From Saccharopolyspora elongata (GTDB lineage Bacteria; Actinomycetota; Actinomycetes; Mycobacteriales; Pseudonocardiaceae): 64,000 nucleotides of DNA. A model generated the notes under the pieces. The model did no database searches. It worked only from the letters and a program-made list of their open reading frames with translations, and was not told where the DNA came from. The stretch is taken from positions 1 to 64,000 of the forward strand of contig NZ_SMKW01000051.1 in assembly GCF_004348985.1 (NCBI RefSeq), read 5' to 3'. Positions within the stretch are counted from its first letter, which is position 1, and each line of letters opens with the position of its first letter. A program made the translations under genes and the position numbers. Shown here in pieces: positions 44,229 to 52,907 of this stretch.

Positions 44229-46328
44229 GTGATTGGGGCTGGCGTGCGCGGCGGCGTGCTGTTGAAGATGTTCGGGCTGTGCGTCCTGGCCGGTGTGCTG
44301 GTGGCGGCGTTGTTGCTGCCGATGGCGACCGGGGCCGGGGCGATGGTCAACCAGACGACCGACGCCATGTCGAAGATGTCGGGTTCCCTGGCGAGGCGCG
44401 ACATGCCGCAGGTGTCCACCATCATGGACAAGGACGGCGAACCCATCGCGTACTTCTTCGACCAGTACCGCATCGAAACGCCGCCGGATCAGGTGTCGGA
44501 CACCATGAAGGCCGCGATCACCGCGGTCGAGGACAAGCGCTTCTGGGACCACGGCGGCGTGGACTGGCACGGCACCATGCGCGCGCTGGCGACCAACGTC
44601 AGCAGCGGCGAGGCGGCGCAGGGCGCGTCCACGATCACCCAGCAGTACGTGAAGAACTACCTCGTGCACGTCGCGGCGGACTCCGAAGTGGAGGCCGAGA
44701 AGGCCAAGGAATCGACGATCGCCCGAAAGCTCCGCGAGGCGAAGATCGCCGTCGAACTCGAACACACCATGACCAAGGAGGAGATCCTCACCGGATACCT
44801 CAACGTGGTGCCGTTCGGAAATCAGACCTTCGGCGTCGGCGCGGCCGCCCAGACCTACTTCGGCACCACGTCCGACAAGCTGACCATCGCCCAGGCCGCA
44901 CTGCTCGCCGCGATCGTCAACCAGCCCGGTTCGCTGAACCCCAACAGCAACCCGCAAGACGCGATGCAGCGCCGCAACCTCGTGATCGACCTGATGGCGG
45001 ACCCGAACAACAACATCCGCATCACCAAGGAAGACGCGGAGAAGGCCAAGCAGGAACCGCTCGGCGTGATGTCGCCGCTCGGCCGGCCGCCGAACGGTTG
45101 CGCCGGCGTCGGTGACGGTGCCACCGACGGCTTCTTCTGCACCTACGTCACGGACTACCTGAACCGGCTCGGCATCGACAAGGACAAGCTGAAGACCGGC
45201 GGCTACACCATCCGCACGACGCTCGACCGCAAGGCCACCGACGCGGCCAAGGCCGCCGCCGAAGCCCAGGTGCCGACCCAGACCGCAGGCATCGCCAACG
45301 CGATGGCGATGGTCGAGCCCGGCAAGGACAAGCACAAGGTGCGGGCGCTGGTCGCCAACCGCGACTACGGCAACGACGCGAGCAAGGGCCAGACGGCGTA
45401 CGACATCGTCAGCCGGGTGCAGCCCTTCGGTGCAGGATCGGTCTACAAGGTGTTCACCGCGGCCTCCGCGATCGAGCAGGGCATGAGCGTCTACGACACG
45501 ATCGACGTGCCACCGTCGTACACCTCTCGCGTGTACAAGAACGGCACCGCGCCGTACACCGTCTCCAATGCCGACGGCGTGCAGCCGGGGCCGAGGACGC
45601 TGCAGATGGCGTTGGCCACGTCGCCGAACACGGCGTTCGTGGCACTGTCGGAAAGGGCCGGCCTCAACAACGTTGTGGACATGGCCTCGCGCCTCGGGTT
45701 GCGGGTCGGCATGAACGGGGTCAACTCCAGCGGCATTCCCCTGAAAGCCGATGGCTCGAACGGCCCGTCCCAGGCCGACGTGATCAAGAAGGGCAACCGG
45801 GGCGCATTCACCCTCGGTTACACCCCGACGAGCGTGCTGGAGCTGTCCAACGTCGGGGCGACGATCATGAGCGGCGGCGTCTACTGCCCGCCGACGCCGA
45901 TCGAGGAGATCAAGGACCGGCACGGCAACCCGCTGCAGCTCAACGAGGCCGCATGCGAGCAGGCGGTGTCCCCGCAGGTGGCGGCGGCCCTGGCGCAGGG
46001 CATGAGCAAGGACGACACCGACGGCACATCGCGCCAGGCAGCGCAGAGCGTCGGCTGGAATCGTCCCATGATCGGCAAGACCGGGACGACCCAGGCGCAC
46101 CAGTCGGCAGCGTTCCTCGCTGCGACTCCCCAGATGTCCGGTGCGGTCCTGACCTACGCCGACGGCAGCACCCCCCAGGGGATCTGCGACGGCGGCGGTG
46201 ACGCGCCCCCGTACTTGTGCGGGAAGAACGGCGGCAACATCTACGGTGGCAAGGTGCCGGCCCGGACCTGGTTCGCCGCGATGACCAAGGTCCACGAAGG
46301 CCTGCCACCGGCGGCGCTGCCCAGCTGA
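44229..46328 (+). CDS. ponA: Class A penicillin-binding protein (bifunctional)
   Basis: The product of about 699 residues has one N-terminal membrane helix (MFGLCVLAGVLVAALLLP). The glycosyltransferase domain shows AVEDKRFWDHGGVDWHG near residue 100 and GASTITQQYVKN. The transpeptidase has SVYK at about 402-405, SPN in TSPNTAF and KTGT near 616. It polymerises and crosslinks peptidoglycan. A TTG at 44226 is an equal start candidate; neither has a clear ribosome site. A strong terminator follows. Confidence 0.92.
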   Translation: MIGAGVRGGVLLKMFGLCVLAGVLVAALLLPMATGAGAMVNQTTDAMSKMSGSLARRDMPQVSTIMDKDGEPIAYFFDQYRIETPPDQVSDTMKAAITAVEDKRFWDHGGVDWHGTMRALATNVSSGEAAQGASTITQQYVKNYLVHVAADSEVEAEKAKESTIARKLREAKIAVELEHTMTKEEILTGYLNVVPFGNQTFGVGAAAQTYFGTTSDKLTIAQAALLAAIVNQPGSLNPNSNPQDAMQRRNLVIDLMADPNNNIRITKEDAEKAKQEPLGVMSPLGRPPNGCAGVGDGATDGFFCTYVTDYLNRLGIDKDKLKTGGYTIRTTLDRKATDAAKAAAEAQVPTQTAGIANAMAMVEPGKDKHKVRALVANRDYGNDASKGQTAYDIVSRVQPFGAGSVYKVFTAASAIEQGMSVYDTIDVPPSYTSRVYKNGTAPYTVSNADGVQPGPRTLQMALATSPNTAFVALSERAGLNNVVDMASRLGLRVGMNGVNSSGIPLKADGSNGPSQADVIKKGNRGAFTLGYTPTSVLELSNVGATIMSGGVYCPPTPIEEIKDRHGNPLQLNEAACEQAVSPQVAAALAQGMSKDDTDGTSRQAAQSVGWNRPMIGKTGTTQAHQSAAFLAATPQMSGAVLTYADGSTPQGICDGGGDAPPYLCGKNGGNIYGGKVPARTWFAAMTKVHEGLPPAALPS

Positions 46329-46349
46329 CCCTGGCACTGCTAAGACATG

Positions 46350-46383
46350 AAGCCCGTGCTCACACCGTGAGCACGGGCTTTTT
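46350..46383 (+). terminator. Rho-independent terminator after ponA
   Basis: Arms AGCCCGTGCTCAC and GTGAGCACGGGCT with an ACC loop, followed by TTTTT, lie 22 bases after the stop. Confidence 0.93.
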
Positions 46384-46575
46384 CATGAGAAGAAAAACGG
46401 CGGTCGAGGTACCGCCATAGGAGTTCGTTCGTGTCGTGATTGCAGTAATGCGAATGCTTTGGCGAATGTGTCGGGAATCAATCTTGATCTCTAATTAGAG
46501 CTGAAGGACCATATCTTCATGACTTTCTGCGCGGAAGGGATGTTCCATCCAAATCCCGCCCATGGTCGGTGAACA

Positions 46576-46740
46576 GTGATCATTCCTGCGCTCGTACTCA
46601 TCCTCGGGGTGGCGGCGCTATGGGTGGGAGTCGCGTTGGCTCCGCTGAAGCGCGTGGTGACGAGGGTCGTGGTCCTCGCGGTCCACATAGCCGTGTCGAT
46701 CACGCTTTTCGCCTGGGGCGTGTGGGGCGCTCGAGACTGA
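46576..46740 (+). CDS. Small two-helix membrane protein
   Basis: A GTG-started frame of 54 residues has two hydrophobic segments (ALVLILGVAALWVGVALA and VVLAVHIAVSITLFAWGVW) joined by a basic turn (PLKRVVTR). The positive-inside rule fits a hairpin in the membrane. No ribosome site is clear. A short frame (28 codons) follows in another frame up to 46830 and may be an older C-terminal part lost by frameshift. Confidence 0.45.
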   Translation: MIIPALVLILGVAALWVGVALAPLKRVVTRVVVLAVHIAVSITLFAWGVWGARD

Positions 46741-46873
46741 TCGTTGTACGTGTTCCTCGGCATCGCCCTGGGGCCCGGTTCGGTCGTCAGCGCGATCCGC
46801 ATCCTGCGGGCGATCGTCCGAAAGGAGTGAGGTCGATGAGCTGTCGCGTGTGATCCGTCACCGACAATGTACG

Positions 46874-46913
46874 CAAGGGGCTCCCGTCGTTTCGTGCGGC
46901 GGGAGCCCCCTTG
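46874..46913 (+). terminator. Terminator before the CPBP gene
   Basis: AAGGGGCTCCCG and CGGGAGCCCCCTT (one extra C) enclose a loop of about 13 bases. It separates the small membrane protein from the next gene. Confidence 0.75.
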
Positions 46914-46956
46914 CCTAGAGGGCCCGGCTCTCAGCTCGGTTTGGCAAACTGGCGAA

Positions 46957-47913
46957 GTGAGCACTGACCAGGACCGAGTGGACGTCCGCGGCGTTGTCAG
47001 TTTCGTCGCAATCGCCTATTTGCCGGCGTGGCTGCTGACCCTGCCGCTCTGGTTGACCGGTGAAGGACTGTCGTGGAGTTGGGGGCCCCTCGTCCTCTTC
47101 CTCATGATGTTCATGCCGGCGGTTGCGGCATTGGTGGTCACCAAGTGGATCAGCCCGCAGCCGAAGGTTCTTCGAGGACTGGGAATCACCAACCCCGGCG
47201 GCATCAAGAAGTGGTGGCCCTACGCGCTGATCGCCTGGCTGGGGCCGCCGCTGGTGGCGACCTTCGCGCTGATGGTGGGCTACCTGCTCGGGGTGTACCA
47301 GGCAGACTGGACTGGTTTCTCCGGGCTGGCCGAGCAGTTCGGTGCCACCGTGGTGGGCGCGGAGCCTGAGACGTCGCCCGGGATGCTCGCGCTCACGCAG
47401 ATCGCCGCGGTCTTCGGGCTGGGCTGGCTGCAGGTCATCCCCGCGCTCGGTGAAGAACTGGGCTGGCGGGGCTACCTCACCCAGGCGCTGCTGCCCCTCG
47501 GGCAGCCCGGCGCGTTCCTGACGACTGGCGTGCTGTGGGGCCTGTGGCACGCACCGGTCCTGATCCTCGGCTACAACTACCCGACGCTGCCGATCGTGGT
47601 GGCGTTCATCATGATGGTGTGCTTCTGCACCCTGGTGGGCACGCTGCTGGGCTGGCTCAGGCTCGCGTCGCGCAGCGTCTGGCCGGCGGTCATCGCGCAC
47701 GGATTCCTCAACGCGGCGGCCGGTTTGGGCATGGTCTTCAGCATGGCCGGGCACCCGGTCGACAATGCGTCAACGGGGCTCCTCGGATGGAGCGGATGGA
47801 TCGTGCTCGCTCTGCTCGTCCTGGTGCTCGTCATGCTCGGGAAGCTCCCGGTGCGGTTCCCGGTGGAGACGGCCGGGATCTCCCGAGGAGTCAACCGCCG
47901 CACCCGCCGCTGA
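46957..47913 (+). CDS. CPBP-family intramembrane protease (Abi)
   Basis: The 318-residue protein has about eight membrane helices and the CPBP motifs: EELGWRGYL, WGLWHAP and HGFLNA, which hold the glutamates and histidines of the active site. Relatives cleave prenylated or other proteins within the membrane; in bacteria some give self-immunity to bacteriocins. The GTG at 46957 has no ribosome site, so it may be leaderless. Confidence 0.85.
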   Translation: MSTDQDRVDVRGVVSFVAIAYLPAWLLTLPLWLTGEGLSWSWGPLVLFLMMFMPAVAALVVTKWISPQPKVLRGLGITNPGGIKKWWPYALIAWLGPPLVATFALMVGYLLGVYQADWTGFSGLAEQFGATVVGAEPETSPGMLALTQIAAVFGLGWLQVIPALGEELGWRGYLTQALLPLGQPGAFLTTGVLWGLWHAPVLILGYNYPTLPIVVAFIMMVCFCTLVGTLLGWLRLASRSVWPAVIAHGFLNAAAGLGMVFSMAGHPVDNASTGLLGWSGWIVLALLVLVLVMLGKLPVRFPVETAGISRGVNRRTRR

Positions 47914-47926
47914 CCGGTTTCGGTGC

Positions 47927-47948
47927 GAGCATGGGAACCTTCCTGTCA
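47927..47948 (-). repeat. Dispersed repeat after the CPBP gene
   Basis: Single copy 14 bases past the stop, in the usual orientation. Confidence 0.85.
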
Positions 47949-48016
47949 CTCGCACCTGAATCGCGGGGCTCAGAATGCTCCAACACCGCTTTTCGCAGGG
48001 GTGGAAGCATGGGGGC

Positions 48017-49375
48017 ATGACGAGTCTGCTGCCCTCCACCCAGCGAGCCCTCCTGCGTCGCCTGGCCGTGGAGCAGAGTGAAAACCGTGTGCCCTCGCTG
48101 ATCGCGGGGCTGATCCGCGACGGCGAGACGATCTGGGTGGACAGCCGTGGGCAGGTCGGTGGCCGGCCCTCCACAACGGACACCCAGTACCGGGTCGGTT
48201 CGATCACGAAGACCTTCGTCGCCGTGCTCGTGATGCGCTTGCGCGACGAAGGCCGCCTGGACCTCGCCGACAAGCTCGACGACTACATCCCGGGCACCTC
48301 GATCGGCAAGCGGAGCATCGGTGAAATCCTTTCGCAATCAAGCGGCTTGACCGCGGAACCCGCCGGGCAGTGGTGGGAGCGAACCCCAGGCGGCAGCGCC
48401 GAGGAACTCGTGGCCAGCATCGACGAAACCGCGCTGCGCCCGACGCCTCGCCACGGCTTCCACTACTCCAATGTCGGATTCGGTGTGCTGGGAGAACTGG
48501 TGTCCCGGCTGCGCGGAGCCCCTTGGGGCGAGGTGCTGCAGCGCGAGATCCTCGAACCGCTCGGGATGAAGCGCACCACGCTCAGCCCGGTCGCGCCGCA
48601 CGCGGAGGGATTCGCCGTGCACCCGTGGGCGGACGTGGTGTTGCCCGAGCCCGCCGAGGACGCGGGAGCAATGGCTCCTGCCGGCCAGCTTTGGTCGACC
48701 TTCGACGACATGGCTCGGTGGGCGCGTTTCGTGATCGGCGACAGCGGCGAAGTGCTGCACCCGGACACCGTCGCCGAGATGCGGTCGCCGGCGTCGGTCG
48801 ACGACGGCGCCGAATGGCGAGGCGGTTATGGGCTCGGGCTGCAGCTGCTGCGGCATGGCGGACGTCGGCTCGCCGGTCATTCAGGATCGATGCCCGGATT
48901 CCTGGCGTCCGTCTGGGCAGACCCCGCCGAGAACACCGGGGTGATCTTCATGGCCAACACCACGGCGGGTGTCACGGGGCTGTTCGCGACCGACCTGCTA
49001 GACCTGCTCGCGAAGCACGAGCCTCGAATCCCGGCCCCGTGGGAACCCCGCGGCGACGCGGACCTGCGGCTCCTGGAGCTCACCGGCCAGTGGTACTGGG
49101 GGCCGACTCCCTACGTGTTGCGGGTGCGCCGCGACGGTCTGCTCGACCTCTCGCCGTGGCAGGGACGCGGGCGGGCATCCCGATTCCGCGCCAACCCGGA
49201 TGGCACCTGGACCGGGCTGGACGGCTACTACTCGGGCGAAATCCTGCGCGTGGGGCGCAACGGCGACGGTGTGCCCACCCACCTCGACCTGAACACGTTC
49301 ATCTTCACCCGCACGCCATACGCCCCCGACGCCCCGGTGCCCGGCGGTGTGGCCGGCTGGCGCCCAGCCCAGTAA
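48017..49375 (+). CDS. Beta-lactamase-family serine hydrolase
   Basis: The 452-residue protein has the class C/penicillin-binding-like motifs SITK (residues 69-72 region), YSN and HSGSMPG. A C-terminal domain of about 110 residues (LTGQWYWGPTPYVLRVRRDG) resembles the lipocalin-like tail of esterases and D-aminopeptidases in this family. No signal peptide is seen, so it probably acts in the cytoplasm on peptides or esters and is not a drug-resistance lactamase. Confidence 0.85.
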   Translation: MTSLLPSTQRALLRRLAVEQSENRVPSLIAGLIRDGETIWVDSRGQVGGRPSTTDTQYRVGSITKTFVAVLVMRLRDEGRLDLADKLDDYIPGTSIGKRSIGEILSQSSGLTAEPAGQWWERTPGGSAEELVASIDETALRPTPRHGFHYSNVGFGVLGELVSRLRGAPWGEVLQREILEPLGMKRTTLSPVAPHAEGFAVHPWADVVLPEPAEDAGAMAPAGQLWSTFDDMARWARFVIGDSGEVLHPDTVAEMRSPASVDDGAEWRGGYGLGLQLLRHGGRRLAGHSGSMPGFLASVWADPAENTGVIFMANTTAGVTGLFATDLLDLLAKHEPRIPAPWEPRGDADLRLLELTGQWYWGPTPYVLRVRRDGLLDLSPWQGRGRASRFRANPDGTWTGLDGYYSGEILRVGRNGDGVPTHLDLNTFIFTRTPYAPDAPVPGGVAGWRPAQ

Positions 49376-49392
49376 CCCGCGGCTGGCGTTGA

Positions 49393-49442
49393 AAGCATGG
49401 GAACCTTCCTGTCAGAGCGGTGGCAGGAAGGTTCCCATCCTC
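49393..49442. repeat. Head-to-head pair of dispersed repeats (hairpin)
   Basis: Two copies, minus then plus, with a spacer of about 6 bases, form a stem of about 20 base pairs with few mismatches, 18 bases after the stop of the hydrolase gene. Confidence 0.9.
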
Positions 49443-49529
49443 CAGCCTTCGATCTGCCGGCTCGAATGGGAGCTGAGGCGTTCCGGCGGGCGAGGTGTAG
49501 CCGTAGGACCGGCCAAAACAGCGTGAGGC

Positions 49530-49976
49530 ATGCTGACTGGTATGCCCGCAGACTTGCCCGTCACCAGCCGCTGGACGATTCCTGCGCTCGAGCTCTCAGA
49601 GCGCTTCTCGCGGTCCTCCGGGCCTGGAGGGCAGGGCGTCAACACAACGGACTCGCGGGTCGAACTGTCCTTCGAACTCGCGCGCTCGACGTCGATTCCG
49701 GAACCTCTGCGGGAACGTGCGATGGAACGCCTCGCCCACCGACTCGTCGACGGCGTGCTCACGATCGCAGCCTCCGAGCAGCGCGCGCAGCTCGCCAACC
49801 GCCAGGCCGCTCGGGAACGGATGGCCAGGCTGCTCGCCGAGGCAGTTACCCCGCCTGCCCCGAAGCGTCGGCCCACCAAACCGACCAAGGGTTCGCAGCA
49901 ACGTCGTCTCGCTGGTAAGAAGCGGCGTGCGGAGGTAAAACGGCAGCGCCGTCGGGGTGATCCCGGCGACGCCTGA
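49530..49976 (+). CDS. arfB: Peptidyl-tRNA hydrolase ArfB
   Basis: The 148-residue protein has the release-factor GGQ motif (SSGPGGQGVNTTDSRVEL) and a basic C-terminal tail (RRLAGKKRRAEVKRQRR) that enters the mRNA channel of stalled ribosomes. ArfB frees ribosomes stuck without a stop codon. A second ATG at 49542 would remove four residues and is equally plausible. Confidence 0.92.
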   Translation: MLTGMPADLPVTSRWTIPALELSERFSRSSGPGGQGVNTTDSRVELSFELARSTSIPEPLRERAMERLAHRLVDGVLTIAASEQRAQLANRQAARERMARLLAEAVTPPAPKRRPTKPTKGSQQRRLAGKKRRAEVKRQRRRGDPGDA

Positions 49977-50038
49977 CGTGTGCTGCGAGTGTGCGCGGCT
50001 AGCCTCGGAAGAAGACGAACGCAGAAGGGACATTGCTG

Positions 50039-50983
50039 ATGCGCACGGCATGGGTCTTGCCGGGTGGCTCCACCTTCGGGGCGATCCAGGCTGGCCTGGT
50101 TACGGCATTGTTCGAAGCAGGTATTGAACCCGACCTGCTCGTCGGGACCTCTGCAGGCTCGCTGAACGCGGCATGGCTCGCCGGCGATCCAACGCCGCGT
50201 GGGGCGGCGAAGCTCCGCGAGCTGTGGGTGTCGATGCGACGCACAGATGTCTTCCCGATCCAGCCCAGCCGGATACTCGCAGGGAAGATCGGGCTGTCGA
50301 ACCACGTCATGGGAAATCACGGGCTGGCGCGCTGGCTGCACAACAACCTGCCGTTCCGCCGGTTGGAAGACGCGCAGATCCCGGTGACCGTGACCGCAAC
50401 GGATCTGGACTCCGGTGATCCGGTGTACTTCGAGAGCGGCCCTGCGCTTCCGCCGCTGGTGGCTTCATGCTCGATTCCCGGAATGTTCCCGCCGGTGAAG
50501 GTGGGGGACCGCTGGCTGGTGGACGGTGGCCCAGCGGCATTCATGCCGATCAGTCGCGCCGTCGAGCGTGGGGCGGAGCGCGTTTACGTGCTCCCGTGCG
50601 GAGGCACCGAACCTTTCGAGTTCAGCCAGCGCAGGCGGGGGATCGGTTCGATCGCGACCTGGCCGCCGCCGAAGACGCCACCGCGGTCGGTCGGCGGAGT
50701 GAACGGTGCTGCGCTCGGCGCGGCGATGGTGTCCGCGGCACGGCTCGATCTGCAGTTGAACGCGACGCGCTGCGAGCTCTACGTTGTGCCAGCCCCGTCT
50801 GTGGTCGGTCTCTCACCGTATTCCTTCGCGCATGCCGAGGCCCTGATCAACGCCTCATGGGAGATCGCCAAGAAGTGGTGCCCGATGGCCAAGCCGGTGC
50901 CGTCCGGCCCTGTGGACATCAGCGGCAACCCGATCGCAAGCGGCCGGTTCGGGGTTTCCGAATCCGCGCCCAACATCAACTGA
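50039..50983 (+). CDS. Patatin-like phospholipase
   Basis: The 314-residue protein has the patatin layout: an oxyanion stretch GGSTFGAIQAG, the nucleophile elbow GTSAGS and Asp in VDGGP. It hydrolyses acyl esters. AGAAGGGA lies before the ATG. A 21-base perfect hairpin of repeats separates it from the convergent symporter gene. Confidence 0.88.
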   Translation: MRTAWVLPGGSTFGAIQAGLVTALFEAGIEPDLLVGTSAGSLNAAWLAGDPTPRGAAKLRELWVSMRRTDVFPIQPSRILAGKIGLSNHVMGNHGLARWLHNNLPFRRLEDAQIPVTVTATDLDSGDPVYFESGPALPPLVASCSIPGMFPPVKVGDRWLVDGGPAAFMPISRAVERGAERVYVLPCGGTEPFEFSQRRRGIGSIATWPPPKTPPRSVGGVNGAALGAAMVSAARLDLQLNATRCELYVVPAPSVVGLSPYSFAHAEALINASWEIAKKWCPMAKPVPSGPVDISGNPIASGRFGVSESAPNIN

Positions 50984-50992
50984 CCAGACATT

Positions 50993-51043
50993 GAAAGCAT
51001 GGGAACTTTCCTGCCATGGTGACAGGAAAGTTCCCATGCTTTC
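50993..51043. repeat. Repeat hairpin with perfect 21-base arms
   Basis: Arms 50993-51013 and 51023-51043 are exact complements; the loop has nine bases. It lies ten bases past the patatin stop and five bases from the convergent symporter stop, where it would end transcription both ways. Confidence 0.93.
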
Positions 51044-51048
51044 GTTGG

Positions 51049-52527
51049 TCAGGCCCGAACCGGGGCTTCTTCGGGCAGCTCGTCCACAGCGAGTCGCTCC
51101 GGCGGTGTGGTCGCGGGGCGGGCGAGCGTCACCGCGACGTTGACCAGGACGTTCGCGGCGAGCCCGAGCAGACCAGCGTTGATGCCGAGCAACGTGTCGT
51201 TTCCGGTGATGACGAGCAATGCGACGACGACCACCCCGGCAGCGAGCCCGGAGGCGGCCGCCGCGGTCGACATGCGCTTCCAAAGCAAGCTGATGAGTAC
51301 CACCGGCAGGAGTTGCGCGAGTCCCTGATACGAGAGGACCGACAATTGCACCAGGGTGCTCGGTGAAATGAACGTGAACAGCAGTGCCACCAACCCGACG
51401 ACGAACGTGACCAGCTGAGACAGCTGCTTCTGGTGCGGCGCTGTCCGAGGATGCACGCCCAGGACTGACCGTCCCCACATCGTGCCGATCACGAGCATGA
51501 AGACGGCCATCGGAACGATCGACGACAACGCTCCGGCGACCCCGACGAGCCCGACGAGCCAAGCCGGCATCGAGTCGACGACGAGCTTGAACATCGCCAG
51601 ATTGGAATCGTCGAGCCCGGGGACGACGAACACAGCGGCCAAGCCCAGGAGGATCGGAACGAACAGCAACACCTGATAGAAGGGCATGATGAGCGCGTTG
51701 CGGCGTAGTACGCCCGGATTCTTGGCGCCCAAGTAACCGGCCACAGTGGTCGGAAAGATCGTGTAGACGACACCGTTGAGCAGCCCCGTTGTGGCGAACC
51801 ACAGCATGCCCAAGGACTCCTTGCCATGGCCCGGCAGCACGAGCCATTCAGGGCGTTCCGAAACGAGCCGATCAAGCATCGGGCCGAGGCCACCGAAGTA
51901 GTGCACCGGCACGTAGATGAACACGACCAGCAGCGTGATGATCACCAGGCTGTCCTTGAGGATGGACACCCAGGCGCTACCGCGAAGACCGGAGAAGATG
52001 ATGAACGCCTCGGTCACCACGAACGCGATGATGTATCCAGCTCCCAGGCCGATCGTGCCGTAGCTGATCGTCGAAACGACGACACCCATTCCGGTGATCT
52101 GGAGCTGGATGTACGGCAGCAGGAACACCGTGGTGAGGATCGCCACCGCGGCCCCGAACCACGGCGAGTTGAAACGGTACGCGGTGATGTCGGTGATGTT
52201 GTGGAGATTGTTGCGATGGGCGTAGTTCCACAGGATCGGCCCGACGACGTATCCGACGGCGAAGCCGATCGCGAGATAAGCCAGCAGGTAGAACACCGGC
52301 ATCCCGTAGTTGTAGGACCAGCCGGCGGCACCGAGGTAGCTGAAGCTCGTGTACGTTTCGCCCGCCATGAGCACGAAGATCAGTACGACACCGAGGCTTC
52401 GACCACCAATGGACCACTCGGCGAGGTTCGTGCGATCGCGGCCACGCAGCGAAAGCAGGCCCAGGGCGACCGCGGCGAGCATGAACAAGGCGAAGATGCC
52501 CACCGACACCGCAGCATTGGTGCTCAT
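51049..52527 (-). CDS. Sodium:solute symporter (SSS family)
   Basis: The 492-residue protein has about 13 membrane helices and SSS features (MAGETYTSFSYLGAAGWSYNYG; GLRGSAWVSILKD). It resembles carriers of monocarboxylates or pantothenate. Its start overlaps the DUF3311 gene by four bases, a common pairing. The amidohydrolase gene upstream could provide or use the substrate. Confidence 0.87.
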   Translation of the reverse strand: MSTNAAVSVGIFALFMLAAVALGLLSLRGRDRTNLAEWSIGGRSLGVVLIFVLMAGETYTSFSYLGAAGWSYNYGMPVFYLLAYLAIGFAVGYVVGPILWNYAHRNNLHNITDITAYRFNSPWFGAAVAILTTVFLLPYIQLQITGMGVVVSTISYGTIGLGAGYIIAFVVTEAFIIFSGLRGSAWVSILKDSLVIITLLVVFIYVPVHYFGGLGPMLDRLVSERPEWLVLPGHGKESLGMLWFATTGLLNGVVYTIFPTTVAGYLGAKNPGVLRRNALIMPFYQVLLFVPILLGLAAVFVVPGLDDSNLAMFKLVVDSMPAWLVGLVGVAGALSSIVPMAVFMLVIGTMWGRSVLGVHPRTAPHQKQLSQLVTFVVGLVALLFTFISPSTLVQLSVLSYQGLAQLLPVVLISLLWKRMSTAAAASGLAAGVVVVALLVITGNDTLLGINAGLLGLAANVLVNVAVTLARPATTPPERLAVDELPEEAPVRA

Positions 52528-52751
52528 TCGTCATCACCTCGCGTACGCTGCCGGTCGCTTCGCCACAGCGGATCCTTGCGGGCTGCAAGCCAGATGCACG
52601 CCGGTGTCAGCAAAGTCGCAATCAGCGTCCAGAACATGAAGAACGGCAGCCCCAGAACAACCGGCTCGATCCGGTTGTAAAGCGGAAGCGCTAGCAAGTA
52701 GAGCACGACGGGACCCAACAGCCACCACAGTGATTTTCGTTTCTTGAGCAC
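52524..52751 (-). CDS. DUF3311 small membrane protein
   Basis: The 75-residue protein has two helices (LWWLLGPVVLYLLALPLYN; VVLGLPFFMFWTLIATLLTPACIWLAA) and the pattern of DUF3311, a usual companion of SSS symporters. GGAGGG precedes the GTG. It overlaps the symporter gene. Confidence 0.82.
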   Translation of the reverse strand: MLKKRKSLWWLLGPVVLYLLALPLYNRIEPVVLGLPFFMFWTLIATLLTPACIWLAARKDPLWRSDRQRTRGDDE

Positions 52752-52804
52752 ATATCCCTCCGGCCGTTGAATCCAACTCAGCGAAGGAACCTTCGAGGCG
52801 TGGG

Positions 52805-52826
52805 TGACAGGAAGGTTCCCATGCTC
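52805..52826 (+). repeat. Dispersed repeat after the amidohydrolase gene
   Basis: Single copy between the amidohydrolase stop and the DUF3311 start, in the usual orientation for a minus-strand gene. Confidence 0.85.
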
Positions 52827-52907
52827 TCTCCAATCAGGACATGGCGCTGCGCCCGGCTATGGCGTCGCGGTCGTTGTTAGTCGTAGCCGAGGCTGTCGCT
52901 TCGAGAG

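Noticed and set aside
48017-49375. Antibiotic-resistance beta-lactamase
   Set aside because: No signal peptide, and a long C-terminal domain typical of esterase/peptidase relatives; resistance is not supported.
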